This document shows, in pieces, positions 32,148 through 43,414 of a stretch of DNA of 64,000 nt (position 1 is its first letter; each line of letters starts with the position of its first letter). The DNA comes from Aquarana catesbeiana (Eukaryota; Chordata; Amphibia; Anura; Ranidae): the NCBI RefSeq assembly GCF_042186555.1, contig NC_133332.1, positions 128,400,375 to 128,464,374 on the forward strand. The letters are read 5' to 3'. The translations under genes and the position numbers were made by a program. Below the pieces are notes generated by a model. The model was not told the origin of the DNA, searched no databases, and was given only the letters and a program-made list of their open reading frames with translations.

Positions 32148-34142
32148 TTGAAAGTTTTGTGCAGTGCACAGTGTGCCGCATATATACAACGGGGCAACAG
32201 CTCCAGGACTGATACTGTTGTGATAGAGCAGGTTGCCATTCTAGAAGCTCACATTAGAGATTTGGAGGAGCAAGTTGCAACACTGTGCAGAACTGACAAC
32301 CTTGAAAGAGGTCTTCTGCTCACTGACCAGGTAGTTAATGGTGTTGATTTGGAGGGTGGAGGGGTATGTCAGGATTATTAAGTAGGAAGATGGGTTACTG
32401 TAGTCAGAGGGAGTGGTAGGGACTCTCAAGAAAGGAATGCCATCCCTGGGTTTGAGCACCTAAACAGATTTGCAAAGTTGGGTGAAGATGTGTGGTGGCA
32501 AGCTCAAAGGTGGTAGGCCCTAGATGTCACTGTTATCCCTAACAGCTGGGAGAGCAGCACATCTAGTAGGGGTGGTGAGGGTAGTGCAGGAAGGCCAAGA
32601 CAGTTGGTGGTAATAAGGAATTCTATAATCTGAAGAACTGAGTTTAGTCACCAGGATCACCTCAACCAAATGGTTTGCTGTCTCCCTGGTGCCAGGGTTT
32701 GGCATGTGGTGGACTGGGTTGATAAATTACTGGGAAAGGCTGGGCATGACCCAGCTGTATTGGTCCATGTTGGAAACAATGACAGAATACATAGAAGGTG
32801 GAGGATCCTTAAAAATCAATTTAAAGAAATCAATTTAAAGAACTAGATTGCAAGTTGAAGGGAAAGACCTCCAAGGTGATATTCTCTGAAACATTGCCTG
32901 TGCCATGCACAACACAGGCAAGACATTAGACATATAAGGTTCGTCTTGTTCTGAATTAAAATTCAGACAAATTTTTGTTATTCGGAAATTCAGATGTGTT
33001 AGGGACCTATCAGCACCAGACAGGGGTATATGCATGCGCGCATGCACCTGCGCGCCCCTGCTTGAGCTGAGCAACAACATCCATCCACTGGTGTGCATCA
33101 GCCTGTCCCTCAGGCACGCGCGTTAGCGCTGTTTGGCACCACTGAACGCATAAAGGACTCTCAGCTGCACGGGTACGGTGCCGTTTCGTCTTCAGCTTCT
33201 GTGATCTCTTACCTGCATCTGACTGTTGATCTGCTATACTGACCTGGCTCTGTCTGTCTGACTACCCTGCTCTCTCCAATCTGACCCAGCTTGCCTGACT
33301 CTGCTACATCTCCTGCCTGTAATCCGTTGCCAACCTCCGCCTGTTTAACTGACCCTGCTTTTGCCTGCTGTGTTCACCTGCCTGATTACCTGCTGACTCT
33401 GACTGTCTGACCCTGCTTGTGCCTGCTGCTTGCTCTGTGTGCTGCTGCACTCCCAGCTCTACACCTCCTGTGACCGCTGCTTCTGTACTCATCAGCTCTT
33501 CAGGCCGCTGCCTACCGCTAACCACCATCACCTGTAGTCCAGCCATCCCTGGAAGGATCTCTACTCTGCTACCAGCACCAGCAGCTCCTACTTCAACAGG
33601 CACTCCTAGAATAGTACCGAATTTAAAATGAATCCAAAATAACGAAATTCGAACAAAATTCGAATTCGAATAGTTTTCGAATAATTTTCGAATTCAAATA
33701 GTTTTCAAATTCGTTTTCCAATTTCCAAAGAGAATAAAATATAATAGAAAAAAAAAAAAACATTGAATTGAATAATTTTGAAATTAATTCAAAAACTTTT
33801 CAAATCGATTTGAAAATCAATAAACGAAACAAATCCCGAAAAACAAATTAAATGAATGGAACAAATTTAACTAAACAAATTTATGTAAATGTCGGATTGA
33901 AACTAAATGAAAAAAAATTTTTTTTCATTCTGCACATGTCTACAAGACATAGGGAGATTAGAGAACTGAATACATGGCCAAAGACCTGGTGTAAGAGGGA
34001 AGGATTCGGGTTTCTAGAGCACTGGGCTAACTTTTCATTGAGGTACAACCTATATGCTAAAGATTGTTTGCACCTAAATGGAATGTGGTCTGCTGTGCTG
34101 GGGGAGAGGTTTATGGGAAGGCTGGAGAGGTATTTAAACTAG
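32148..34142 (+). pseudogene. CR1-type LINE ORF1 with esterase-like domain, split by an insertion
   Basis: Many CR1 ORF1 proteins join a Cys-rich or coiled N-terminus to an SGNH esterase. Here VAILEAHIRDLEEQVATL (32232) is the coiled part. VVIRNSII (32610) sits at the usual GDS serine block with the glycine-aspartate lost. CCLPGARVWHVVDWVDKLLG (32675) and VHVGNNDRIHRR (32765) follow, the last being the GxND-type block. After a 1-kb insertion the C-terminal part runs WCKREGFGFLEHWANF, YAKDCLHLNG (catalytic Asp-His pair) and ends at 34142. Several stops; not functional. Confidence 0.75.
32940..33945. mobile_element. TTCG-rich element inserted in CR1 ORF1
   Basis: The CR1 text stops near 32935 and resumes at 33950. 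The right end TGCACATGTCTA equals that of the 24315-25469 element. Both ends carry dense TTCG/CGAA words (33640-33730 is a run of ATTCGAATT-like palindromes). A TGTTAGGGACC at 32997 followed by GCATAAAGGAC and a long C/T-rich CTGACC series (to about 33600) resembles an LTR fragment nested inside; that part is tentative. Confidence 0.5.
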
Positions 34143-34342
34143 GATTGAGAGGGAGGGAGAATTAGATTATAATGTGGGAGACAGGTCAGACAGGGGTCAG
34201 TCCCTATTGGTGGGTGGAAGGGGGAAATATGGTAAAGGTGCTATGGCAGGTGATAAGAAGGTTTCCATGTTGCAAACAACCATTGGAAATTATACTATTT
34301 GTACTAAGATAAATAAAAAAATGCTAAATATGTGAGCAAAAT

Positions 34343-34870
34343 GTGACAATGGAATCATTAATGAAAAGCATTTGTTTACCAATGCCAGAACTATGCCAAG
34401 CAAAAGTTAGAAGCTTTGATGCACAAAGGCACACATTTGATAGAACATTTATGCCGTACACCTGGGAACCATCTTATTTGTGGGTATCTTTGGATGTATG
34501 TTCTTTATACACCTCGATACCACACAAAGTTGGTCTGCAGGCTGTAGCACATTTTCTTAACCACGACTCCACCCTTAATATACAGCAAATTGAATGTATT
34601 CTTCTGGCCACCCAGTTCTGCTTGGAGCATAATTATTTTTCTTTTGATGGTGACTTCTATTTACAAAAAACAGGGCACAGCTATGGGGGCTAATTTTACC
34701 CCCAGCTATGCCAATTTAACTATGGGGCTGTGGGAGACCAGGTATGTTGGGGCCAACAACTCCTTTTCTGCACACCTGGCCTTCTACGGTCGATAGATTG
34801 ATGACATTATTATCACCTGGGATGGTCCAGCGAGCTCTGTCAATGATTTTGTCACATACTGTAATTCTTT
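34343..34870 (+). pseudogene. Penelope-like retroelement RT fragment
   Basis: WVSLDVCSLYTSIPHKVGL (34478) matches the first catalytic block of Penelope-type RT. NYFSFDGDFYLQKTG (34632) is next. In the next frame GTAMGANFTPSYANLTMGLWE (34674) shows the GTAMG...PSYAN signature, and IDDIIITWDG (34797) the second catalytic Asp pair just after a stop. One frameshift and one stop interrupt it. No GIY-YIG endonuclease was seen downstream. Confidence 0.8.
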
Positions 34871-35339
34871 TTTTATATATTTTTTAATTCTCAATTTTTC
34901 ACTTGCATTGTTTTATGGATATCAATAAAAGACCTTCGCTTTGTTTTCTTTGAAGTTCCACACATATATATATATATACACAATTATTGTGGGTGGTAAG
35001 TATAAATGTTAACAATGATGCCACTCCCCACAGTTTTTTCCCTTTTCTTCTCCCCTAATAAACCCCCTCCCACATGTCTGTATTTTACAGTTATGTGGCT
35101 TACCTATAAACCTTTTTATCATTATAAACCTTTTCATCATTATATATTAATATAAATATAAATATGGATGTATACCTGCTTAGTCTCTACCACATATATT
35201 CCGTATGTGTGGAGTGTTTGGAATATATATGTTTATATTCACCACATTACACATGCATGTATTAAAAATTATATGCATGTACATGCCATATCCTACTCTA
35301 CTCTATATCCTAATCCTATGCCTATGTTTGAATACAGCG
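34871..35339. other. AT-rich sequence left of the provirus
   Basis: Contains TA microsatellites (34963-34978) and AATAAA at 34924. No gene. The provirus target site is CAGCG at 35335-35339. Confidence 0.4.
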
Positions 35340-36046
35340 TGTAAGGAAAATGGCTGCACTTTGGTTCAATATATATATATTTTTCTTAAGAGGCCTGAAC
35401 ATATTTCTTATATTTTACAAGATAGGTGAGGCGCTTTTTTTATGCAAGGCTTTGACAAAGTTTAAGTGGAAATTTTAGTGAGCGAGCTGTCTACAAAATA
35501 GAAACTTGTGGTGACAGGTTCCTTAGAATATGTACCAGAATAAGAGAGGACATCTCACCACAAGTCTGGGCCTAATGCCAGGAGGCACCTTATCGAAAGT
35601 ACCTTTAAAGGTTATTTCTATATTACTCTCTTTTGTAGGAATTAAGCTAAGAAAAAAATATATATATATATTTGATAAGGAAACTTTGGGGTAACTTTTT
35701 TTATTAGGTACTTTTTAAGCACGTCATCTAGCAGAAAGGTCATTGTCTTTTTCCTATATGCCATATACCATGTAACTTGTGATACTTGTACTCTTGTGAT
35801 TGGATAAGCTAAGGGACCACCCCTTGGTTTGCCCCTTATGATGTATATTGAATTGTTATCATATATACCAGGGAAAGAAAAACAAAGATATATTTTTCGA
35901 TATCCAACTGTACTGTGTGGTGTCGTTCATATCACTCATTTTTCCAATCGATTGAAGAGGCCTTCTTGATGTCCAAGTTCAGCTCGAGCAAGGAAAAGGT
36001 TTGGGGGCGCACTTGACCAGTTGACCAGTTGACCACTACCCTCACA
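35340..36046 (+). repeat. provirus 5' LTR
   Basis: Promoter-like CATATATACCA at 35860-35870, with GATTGGATAAGC (inverted CCAAT) about 60 bp upstream. It is 16 bp longer than the 3' LTR, through a TTTATTAGGTACTTT stretch near 35700 and an extra TTGACCAG unit near 36013-36030. Confidence 0.92.
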
Positions 36047-36048
36047 AA

Positions 36049-36065
36049 TGGTACCAGAAGTGGGG
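36049..36065 (+). promoter_or_regulatory. primer-binding site, tRNA-Leu-like
   Basis: TGGTACCAGAAGTGGGG begins two bases after the LTR. It matches the complement of a tRNA-Leu (UAA) 3' end as I remember it, with one mismatch. It primes minus-strand synthesis. Confidence 0.65.
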
Positions 36066-36194
36066 TACATATTCTGAAGTCCGGTGGTCAAGCCAAAGCC
36101 AAAAGAATTTTGGCCAAAGCCAAAAAGGTAAGGTCTCTTTAAATTTCTTTTGCAAGGTGGTTTTCTTGTGCTTGACCGGACTTCAGAATATGTA
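36066..36194 (+). promoter_or_regulatory. leader hairpin enclosing a splice donor
   Basis: TACATATTCTGAAGTCCGG (36066) pairs with CCGGACTTCAGAATATGTA (36176-36194), with CAAGC/GCTTG extending the stem. Inside the loop, AAAAAG|GTAAGG at 36127 is a consensus splice donor. Leaders of retroviruses hold dimer and packaging structures; this role is inferred. Confidence 0.6.
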
Positions 36195-37740
36195 AGGTCG
36201 GATCTGGTAAGGTCAAGTAGCTCGTCAAAATATAATAGGAAAGTTATTGTATAAGTGTCCCCGCTAGGTTGGCTAGGACTGGTAGAATATTGTAAATATT
36301 TTACTAAAAAAAAATAGGACTGGACATCAAAAACGTCTATAATGTATTGATGCATGTATTAATGTATTGATGTATTAATTGAAATTAAGGTGGCCACCAA
36401 GGGTGAAAAATATCACGCAGGACGCTGCGATAATTTTAGTCTTGGATTGTTATTTGTGTCATAATCAGGTTCCTTTAAGACAGTAGGTGCTGTAAGAAGT
36501 TTTATAAAGATATCTGATGGAGTGTGCCAGAAAAACCCAAACCTCTTTGCTTGCCTTTCTTTCGCTTAGGAGATAAAATAAGTACATAAAATAAGGTAAT
36601 CTGTTTGTCTGTGTGGAATTTGTCAGGTGTCATAAGGTAAGATGACACCTTTCCACTGCATTGTATTATCATTGTATTATAATGAAACGTAGAGTGATGT
36701 TATAATATTTGGTGATGTATTGATGCTGACTTTTAATGATTTATATATAAATGCTTTGACTCTAAAGTATAAGATATATATAGTTGGCAGGATGATTCTG
36801 GCATTGATGCAGTGAGTAAAAATATTTTCTTTGCCTTGCTGTAATCAGGCGTTCAGTGTCATCTTAGGGAAAGTTAAAAAAAAAAAAAAAAAAGTGTCCT
36901 GATTGTATTACTGGTTTACACAAATTTGTGTTTCAAGAAGGATTGACAGTGCAGGGAGTAATGTCACTTATTGGAAGAGCAGGGGAGACTTATCAAGTCT
37001 GTCCCCGGTCTTTGAAGTATTGTGACATTAGGGGCGTTTTTACCATTTAAAATATGGGTAGAGCGTTAACACTTTTTTAAGGTAATACATAAATTGGTAA
37101 GGCTAACTTTTGATTAAAACATGTTATTTGAATAATTCTTTTTGCTACTGACATCTCTTGCAAAGAGGAAGTCAGGTGCAAAATTTGGACATTTGCTTTT
37201 TGCCAACAGGGTACAAGTACTAATATCTCACTGACTGTAATAAATGGTGGGGAATTGTTTGCGGCATTAGTACTACCGCAATTGAAGGCACTGTTTGAAC
37301 CTGTTGGCATACTGCAAAAAGGAAAAAAGAGACTCAGTATCTAATTACAATGTTTAGAAAGAAAAAATAAATATATATGTTGTGAAGATCGGCTGGACCG
37401 AGGCTCCCTATAGTATCCTAGCCCATACATTGTTCATGATGGGTTTAGCAGAGTCATGGGATGGTAAATTAAGGTTTAAATCTTACATACCACAACGCAG
37501 AAATTGAAAGCTGCAGAGGCTGCACACGCTGTAGAAAGTCAGAATACAAAACACGTAGTTTTAAAGCAAGCAGAAAGCACAGAGGGAAAAAAAAAAAAAA
37601 AAGGAAGTAACTACGCAGTTAGTGCTCTAGGTTTCCTTTCATTACACGCCAGATTTAACACTTAAGATAAAATACACAGTCTTTTAATACAGACTTATTA
37701 AAGTCTGTCTTAAAAAAAAAAAAAAAAAAGATGAAATTTT
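36195..37740 (+). other. gag position without gag
   Basis: 1.5 kb between leader and protease tail has no forward ORF of 60 codons and no matrix, capsid, major homology or CCHC text that I can find. It has A-runs at about 36877-36893, 37588-37604 and 37711-37729. Either gag was deleted and unrelated sequence kept, or it has decayed beyond recognition, which would not fit the young LTRs. Confidence 0.6.
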
Positions 37741-40700
37741 TTTTTTTTATGTGAAGATTGTACGGAGGGTTGCTCTATAGGGATCAACGGAACTGATGTG
37801 GTACACAAAATTACACCTCTCCTAGAGGTCTGTGACTTGGAGAACAGAGTGTTAACCAAATCTAAGTTTGCAATATTACCACAATGTCCCCTATGCCTAA
37901 TGGGCAGGGACCTAATGTCTAAATTGAAACTGAATATAACTTTTACAGCAGAAGGAGGGATTATTGCCAAATCCCCTCACTGTGATTTACAGATGCCAAA
38001 AAGACAAGATTTTCTGTGTTACTTCATGTCAGTTCCTACATACTTAGAAACACATCCCATCTGGGCAAAGTCCAAAACCGATGTAGGACACATACCTTGT
38101 ACACCATATGTACCCACCTTCAAACCAGACACAGTACCCACATTCCAGAAACAATACCCTTTGCCAAAAGAAAAGATCATGGGACTTCAGCCTCTGATAG
38201 AAGAATGCCTAAGATTAGGTATTCTAAGGCCTATAATTAGTCCCTGGAACACACCAATTAATCCAGTAAGGAAGGCTAACGGGGAATGGAGGATGGTGCA
38301 GGATCTTAGGGTAGTCAACAAAAGTATACAACCCTTACCCCCACTAGTGGCAGACATTTCAGGGATATTCATCAATATTCCTGCACGGTCCTCCATATAC
38401 ACGGTACTAGACCTGTCAAACGCATTTTTCAGTATAGAAGTGCATGAGGACTTCCAAGACATCTTTTCTTTCACATGGTCCCCCGAGCAGGCCATTGGCC
38501 AGCAACTAACCTGGACCAGGCTTCCGCAAGGTTATGTGGACAGTCCGGCAGCCTTCTCAATGGTGCTTAAAGCCACCTTGGATGACTAGGTCCTCCCAAT
38601 GAAATCCACACTCTTGCAGTATGTTGATGATCTACTGATATGTAGTGAAAGTAGGGCACAATGTGAGGTCGATTCCGAGAGTCTGATGTCGCACCTAGCA
38701 CTCAAGAGTCATCTCGCGTCTAGAAAGAAGATTCAATGGGCCCAAGAGCAGGTAGAGTACCTGGGGTGCGTCATTGCAGAGGGAACACGGATGGTGTCTC
38801 CAAAACGGGTCGAAGCCCTCATTTGTCTCGGCCCACCAAAGGACAAAGCGTCACTATTGTCCTTTCTAGGTTCAATAGTTTACTGCAGACAGTGGATTCC
38901 TGATTGTTCCTACTAGGACTCTCTGCTAAGGCAGGCTACAACAGCACAGGCACCAAAGCTGATCACATACACCCCAGAAATGACTGAAGCCTTTCAAATT
39001 CTTTTGAAATCACTAGCCTCAGCCCCGGCTCTCGGCTTGGCAAATTATGAAAAGCCCTATGCCCTATACTGTGTGGTCAGGGGTCATGCCTTTGCTGCAG
39101 TTCTAGCCCAAATGCATGGCACCCACTACCGCCCCGTAGCCTACATCTCAAAAAAATTACCAGTGACAGTCCAAGGGATGCCGGGCTGCTTGCAAGCGCT
39201 GGCAGCCTGTGCAATGACTGTAAAAGAAGCACAAAAGATCACTTTAGGGACTCCAACCACCCTATACACATCACACAGTGTCCTCCATTTGTTACAAAAC
39301 ATGAACACCCAACACATGACTACGCAACGTTCATCAGGGTATGAAATCATTCTTACAAACACGCACAACTTAACTGTCAAAAGCTGTGCTGAAGTAACAC
39401 CGGCAATCAAACTCTTACACGCTTTGCTAAAACTCCCAGTCATTCCCCAAGACTGTCATGACTGTACACAAGAACTTCTCACTGTCACAGCACCTCGAAG
39501 AGATCTCACTGATCTGCCTAATCCAGACTACCCTAATGTCTTTATAGATGATAGCTGCACACGTCCAGCAGACAATCAATACAAGACAGGCTATTCGGTG
39601 GTAATGCTACCGGATCTCATATTAGAAGATGGTTACCTTACTGGCGCAACCTCCGCACAACAAGCTGAGCTGTATGCACTCACCAGGGCATGTTTAATAC
39701 ACAAAGGAAAAAAGGTGAACATTTACACAGACAGTAGATACGCATTCGGAGTCGCGCATGATTATTGCATGATCTGGTTTAGGAGTGGATTCCGCACCGC
39801 AGATAACAAAAAAATAAATAACAGTGGTTATGTGTACGATCTAATTAATGCAATACAACAGCCCGATAAATTAAACATTATCAAAGTTAAGGGACATGCC
39901 ACTGACGGATCTCTAGAGTCATAGGGAAACACTCTAGCAGATAGAGTAGCAAAAGCTGCAGCAGAAAGGCAGCCACAACCACATGACACAAAGCTCCTAT
40001 TATTCCAGAATGACTTTAACACCCCCTCGTTCCAACACACATCTGCACTCTTGCAAAAACAGGCATCGGCTGATGACCTGGACTACTGGAGCGATTCAGG
40101 TTTGACCAGAGACCCTACAGGTCTCTGGACAAACAAGGAGGGAGTCATAGGGATACCTAGAGCAGCAGCGCCCCTATTGCTGTCTTATCTCCACGGCCCA
40201 GGACATATAGGACCCAGACCACTCTTAAAAAAGTATGAAGACTGTTTTAGCACACACAAGGCATATGAATTAGTACAACAGCTTGTCTCTTCCTGTCTGA
40301 CTTGTGCTCAGAACAATGTGCAGGGCCCCCGACATGGGAAACATGGACATTTGCCACCACCATTAGGCCCACTACAAGACTTACAGATAGACTTCACACA
40401 TATGCCCAGGCAGAGAGGTAATCTCAAATATTTGTGCGTGCTGGTGGACAAATTTTCAGGTTGGCCCGAGATAATACCCGTTACAGGGGAAACCGCAGGC
40501 ATTGCAGCCTGGTGTCTGATCAATCATTGGATCAGTCGATACGGACTTCCTGCCACCATATACTCTGACCAAGGTCCAGCATTTACTTCAAAATTGGTGA
40601 AAGAATTGACAAGGGTATTAGGGATACAGTGGAAGCTACACATCCCATACCACCCACAGAGTTCAGGGGTAGTGGAAAGAATGAATAGAACAATCAAAGA

Positions 40701-41295
40701 CAAACTAAAGAAGGCTACTAACGGTACCATGAAGGACAGGCTAAAATACCTGCCAGGGGTCCTCTTCCAGATAAGAACCACCCCCCACAGTAGGACAGGC
40801 TTATCCCCATATGAAATACTAATGGGAAGGCCGGCCCAAAAGAAAGCAATTGAGGGAGAGGAGGTTAATCTTTATTCCTTATAGGAAGAGCATGTGAAAC
40901 ATCTGGTAAGTAGCCTTACTGAAAACTATGACAAGGTAGCTGTCACTTTTCCTCCTCTTTCCACAGAACCTACACACCCCTTCATACCCAGTGACAGAGT
41001 CTTGATAAAGCAGCTTGCAACAAGGAAGGTACCAGGGCCCATCTACCAAGGACCATTTGAAGTACTCAAAGCAACCCGAACTGCTATCCTCACAGACCAA
41101 GGACCACAATGGATCAACGCATCAAGGATAAAGAAAGCACCAAGCCTGGAAGCAAGCCAAGGACCACGAAAGAAAAAGAAACCAAGCCTAGAAGCAAGCC
41201 AAGGACCACAAAAGAAAGAGACATTGAACTCAAACCCGTGCCCAAGCCCTCTACTATCTCCACCCGAAAGCCCCCCAACCCCCCCCAATCCCTAG
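37741..41295 (+). pseudogene. pol: retroviral pol: protease tail, RT, RNase H, integrase; four TAG stops
   Basis: One frame runs from about 37741 to 41295, interrupted only by TAG at 38587, 38914, 39922 and 40882. The protease is represented by its C-terminal block (CLMGRDLMSKL, 37893); its active site is absent. RT: SPWNTPINPVRKANGEWRMV (38240), DLSNAFFSIEV (38410), LPQGYVDSPAAF (38521), and YVDDLL (38620) just after the first stop. RNase H: FIDDSC (39541), AELYAL, YTDSRYAF and the GHA block at 39893. Integrase: an H-x-H/C-x2-C zinc region (40190-40310), IDFTH (40387), SDQGPAF (40564) and a GVVERMNRTIKD block giving the catalytic Glu (40668). The tail is basic and Pro-rich with EASQGP repeats. 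Protein would be cut at each TAG unless read through. Confidence 0.92.
40940..40966 (+). promoter_or_regulatory. likely env splice acceptor
   Basis: A pyrimidine-rich run (CTTTTCCTCCTCTTTCCACAG) ends in CAG at 40964-40966. The first ATG downstream of it is at 41109, in context ACAATGG. With the donor at 36127 this would make a subgenomic env mRNA. Not tested. Confidence 0.6.
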
Positions 41296-43341
41296 AGGTC
41301 TTAAGCAATCCCTCTGCAGCACCCTCCCTAAAGGACTTGGGAGCCCCAGAAATATTAAGCAAACCCCCTGCAGCACCCTCCCTAAAGGACTCCGGAGCCC
41401 CAGAGACCTTAGACCTAATGACATTCGAGTAATAGATGTTCAGGTATTTCCCCCAGGTTCCCAGGACCCACCTGAACAGCCCTGGAAATGTACCACTCAA
41501 ATAATTTTAGTCTTTGCCATCCTGGTTACTTTTAAGATTATTCTGATAACTACCTTTGTATGTTGGATGACTAACAGTTGTAATTTTCAGCTCCCTTCTA
41601 ATTATACCCACCGTACTCGGCGAGGTTTTATGGGAAATTCTATTTATCCCTGCTGCACTCAAATAGCCGGACAGATGTCCAAAGTCCAAACTCAAGCCGT
41701 TACGGGGTATCATATTCAAAGGAGGGATGGGAATTGTCACATAGCAGCCATTGTCTTTACAGCCAAATATAAGGGAGTAGAAAGGACTTGGTGTATGGAT
41801 CCCAATCATAAACCAAGTCAGAGCCTGGTGTCCAAGTTTAAAAAGGCCAAACTCAGAGATATAGGAATCAGCCAAGTTATTCAAAATAAAAGATCAAATT
41901 ATGCTCCCTTTGCACCATTAAATGATACTAGTATGAAAAAGGCCCCAAAATCAGAATTCCAATTTTTAGAATCCAGAAGGGAACTCTTAAGACCAGACTT
42001 TAGAAGTATTAATAATGGGGCACAGCTAAATCCTGAAACTTATTCAGTACCCGGGACCTCACAATCAATAGTAAACCCCTTCTCTTTACAGGATACACCA
42101 GGAGTCCACAATTTTGTTTTCTTAATGGAGCAGGTAAAGACTTGTATAACGGTAGATTTTGCAGAGACACAGTAGTAAATTTTACACTGGTAGATTTGGG
42201 GCTCATAGCCAATGGGACACTAGATATAGAGGGACTTCTCACACACAACATAACAGACCCTGATGAACGCATTGGGAACATGTCCTCCTACAGTATTTCA
42301 AATTGTATGAAAGGGAATAGCTTGATCACAGAATCTTGGCTTATCAGCACACATATGAATAGTTCATGGATGGAGGAGCGGGAGGATGAGGCACCCTCCA
42401 TAGGGGACTGGATGTGCCTAGTGGGATTAAGGTTCAACCTACATTCAACTGGGGATGTACCCGCCCCTCATATGCCCCACGGATGGATGGTGTGCTGCGG
42501 CCTTAGGTGCCACACCACCATCCCATATCCCCTTGATAGAAAGACCTCAGGGTGGTGCACCCTGGTAGAAATGATTCCTTTCATGGGTGCTACTCCAGGG
42601 GACTCCCCTGTTGAGATGATACCAGCACATAGTCATTTAGAGTTTGGGAGGCACAAAAGAGAGGTCACAACCTGGTGGGACAAGGTATTCACTTCCATGG
42701 GAGGGGCAGGCATGTACAATGCACTAACAAAGGTAGATGAGTTTGGGGAACTAGTAGATTCCTGGATGAATAAAACATCAGCTGATGTGGGCTTCATCAA
42801 TGAGGAATTGAGGAAAATCCTGTTTGAACAAGAAATAATCAAGCAGCGTCAAGAAAGGATGATGATGGTACTGACAGGGCTATGTGATGTGACAGGGGAT
42901 AAAAGCCTATGTTGCACATATATGAACAACTTAACCAAACCCAGTGAAGATTTAGAGGTACCAGATTATTATGATATAATCAAAGGACACCAGGAGGAAA
43001 GGGCAAAGTTGCAGACACAAATGAGGAGATTGGGAGACTCTTGGAACCCACTCTCAGGAATTGGGGGTTGGTTCGGATCATTTTGGGATAGTGTAATGGG
43101 TTTCTTTAAAAAGGCAGGCATGATATTGATCATGATAGTACTCCTGGGTATCGCCATTTATGCCACTATTAAATTCCTATTCTATATAACCAGTAAAGTC
43201 CCTGATATTACAACAAAGTTTAAACCGGACACTGAGCTCAAGGAAACCATGGCCATGTTCTACATTGACCCCCTCTACATTGAGCCAGAGGAAGCCACAG
43301 CTATGTTCTACACAGAACATACCTGGTACTCCAAACATTAG
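41109..43341 (+). pseudogene. env: retroviral env with long leader, SU and TM; frameshifted
   Basis: Env mediates entry; this copy is broken. ATG 41109 opens a basic, Pro-rich 107-codon leader overlapping the end of pol in another frame and containing internal repeats (SKPRTTKE twice; AAPSLKD twice); its stop is at 41432. Near there a second frame takes over with a hydrophobic segment (about 41503-41560), a signal or anchor, and runs through Cys-rich SU text to 42175. From about 42060 a third frame carries the rest to 43341. The SU/TM boundary has a furin-type RHKR (about 42650). TM shows a heptad-like region, a C-x8-CC motif (CDVTGDKSLCC, near 42883), Trp-rich WFGSFWDSVMGFF before a membrane anchor (MILIMIVLLGIAIYA, about 43120), and a short tail with a repeated AMFY word. 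Two frame changes prevent one product. Confidence 0.85.
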
Positions 43342-43403
43342 GGTTTATCTGTTTTAGTTGTTTAGGCAATTAATGATCAGGGAGAATAAAATCCTCCCTG
43401 ATC

Positions 43404-43413
43404 AAAGGAGGGG
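43404..43413 (+). promoter_or_regulatory. provirus polypurine tract
   Basis: AAAGGAGGGG lies one base before the 3' LTR start TGTAAGG at 43415. Confidence 0.8.
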
Positions 43414-43414
43414 T

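Noticed and set aside
42085..42092. CTCTTTACAG as the env splice acceptor
   Set aside because: It lies within SU coding text well downstream of the leader; the acceptor at 40964-40966 precedes the first env ATG and fits better.
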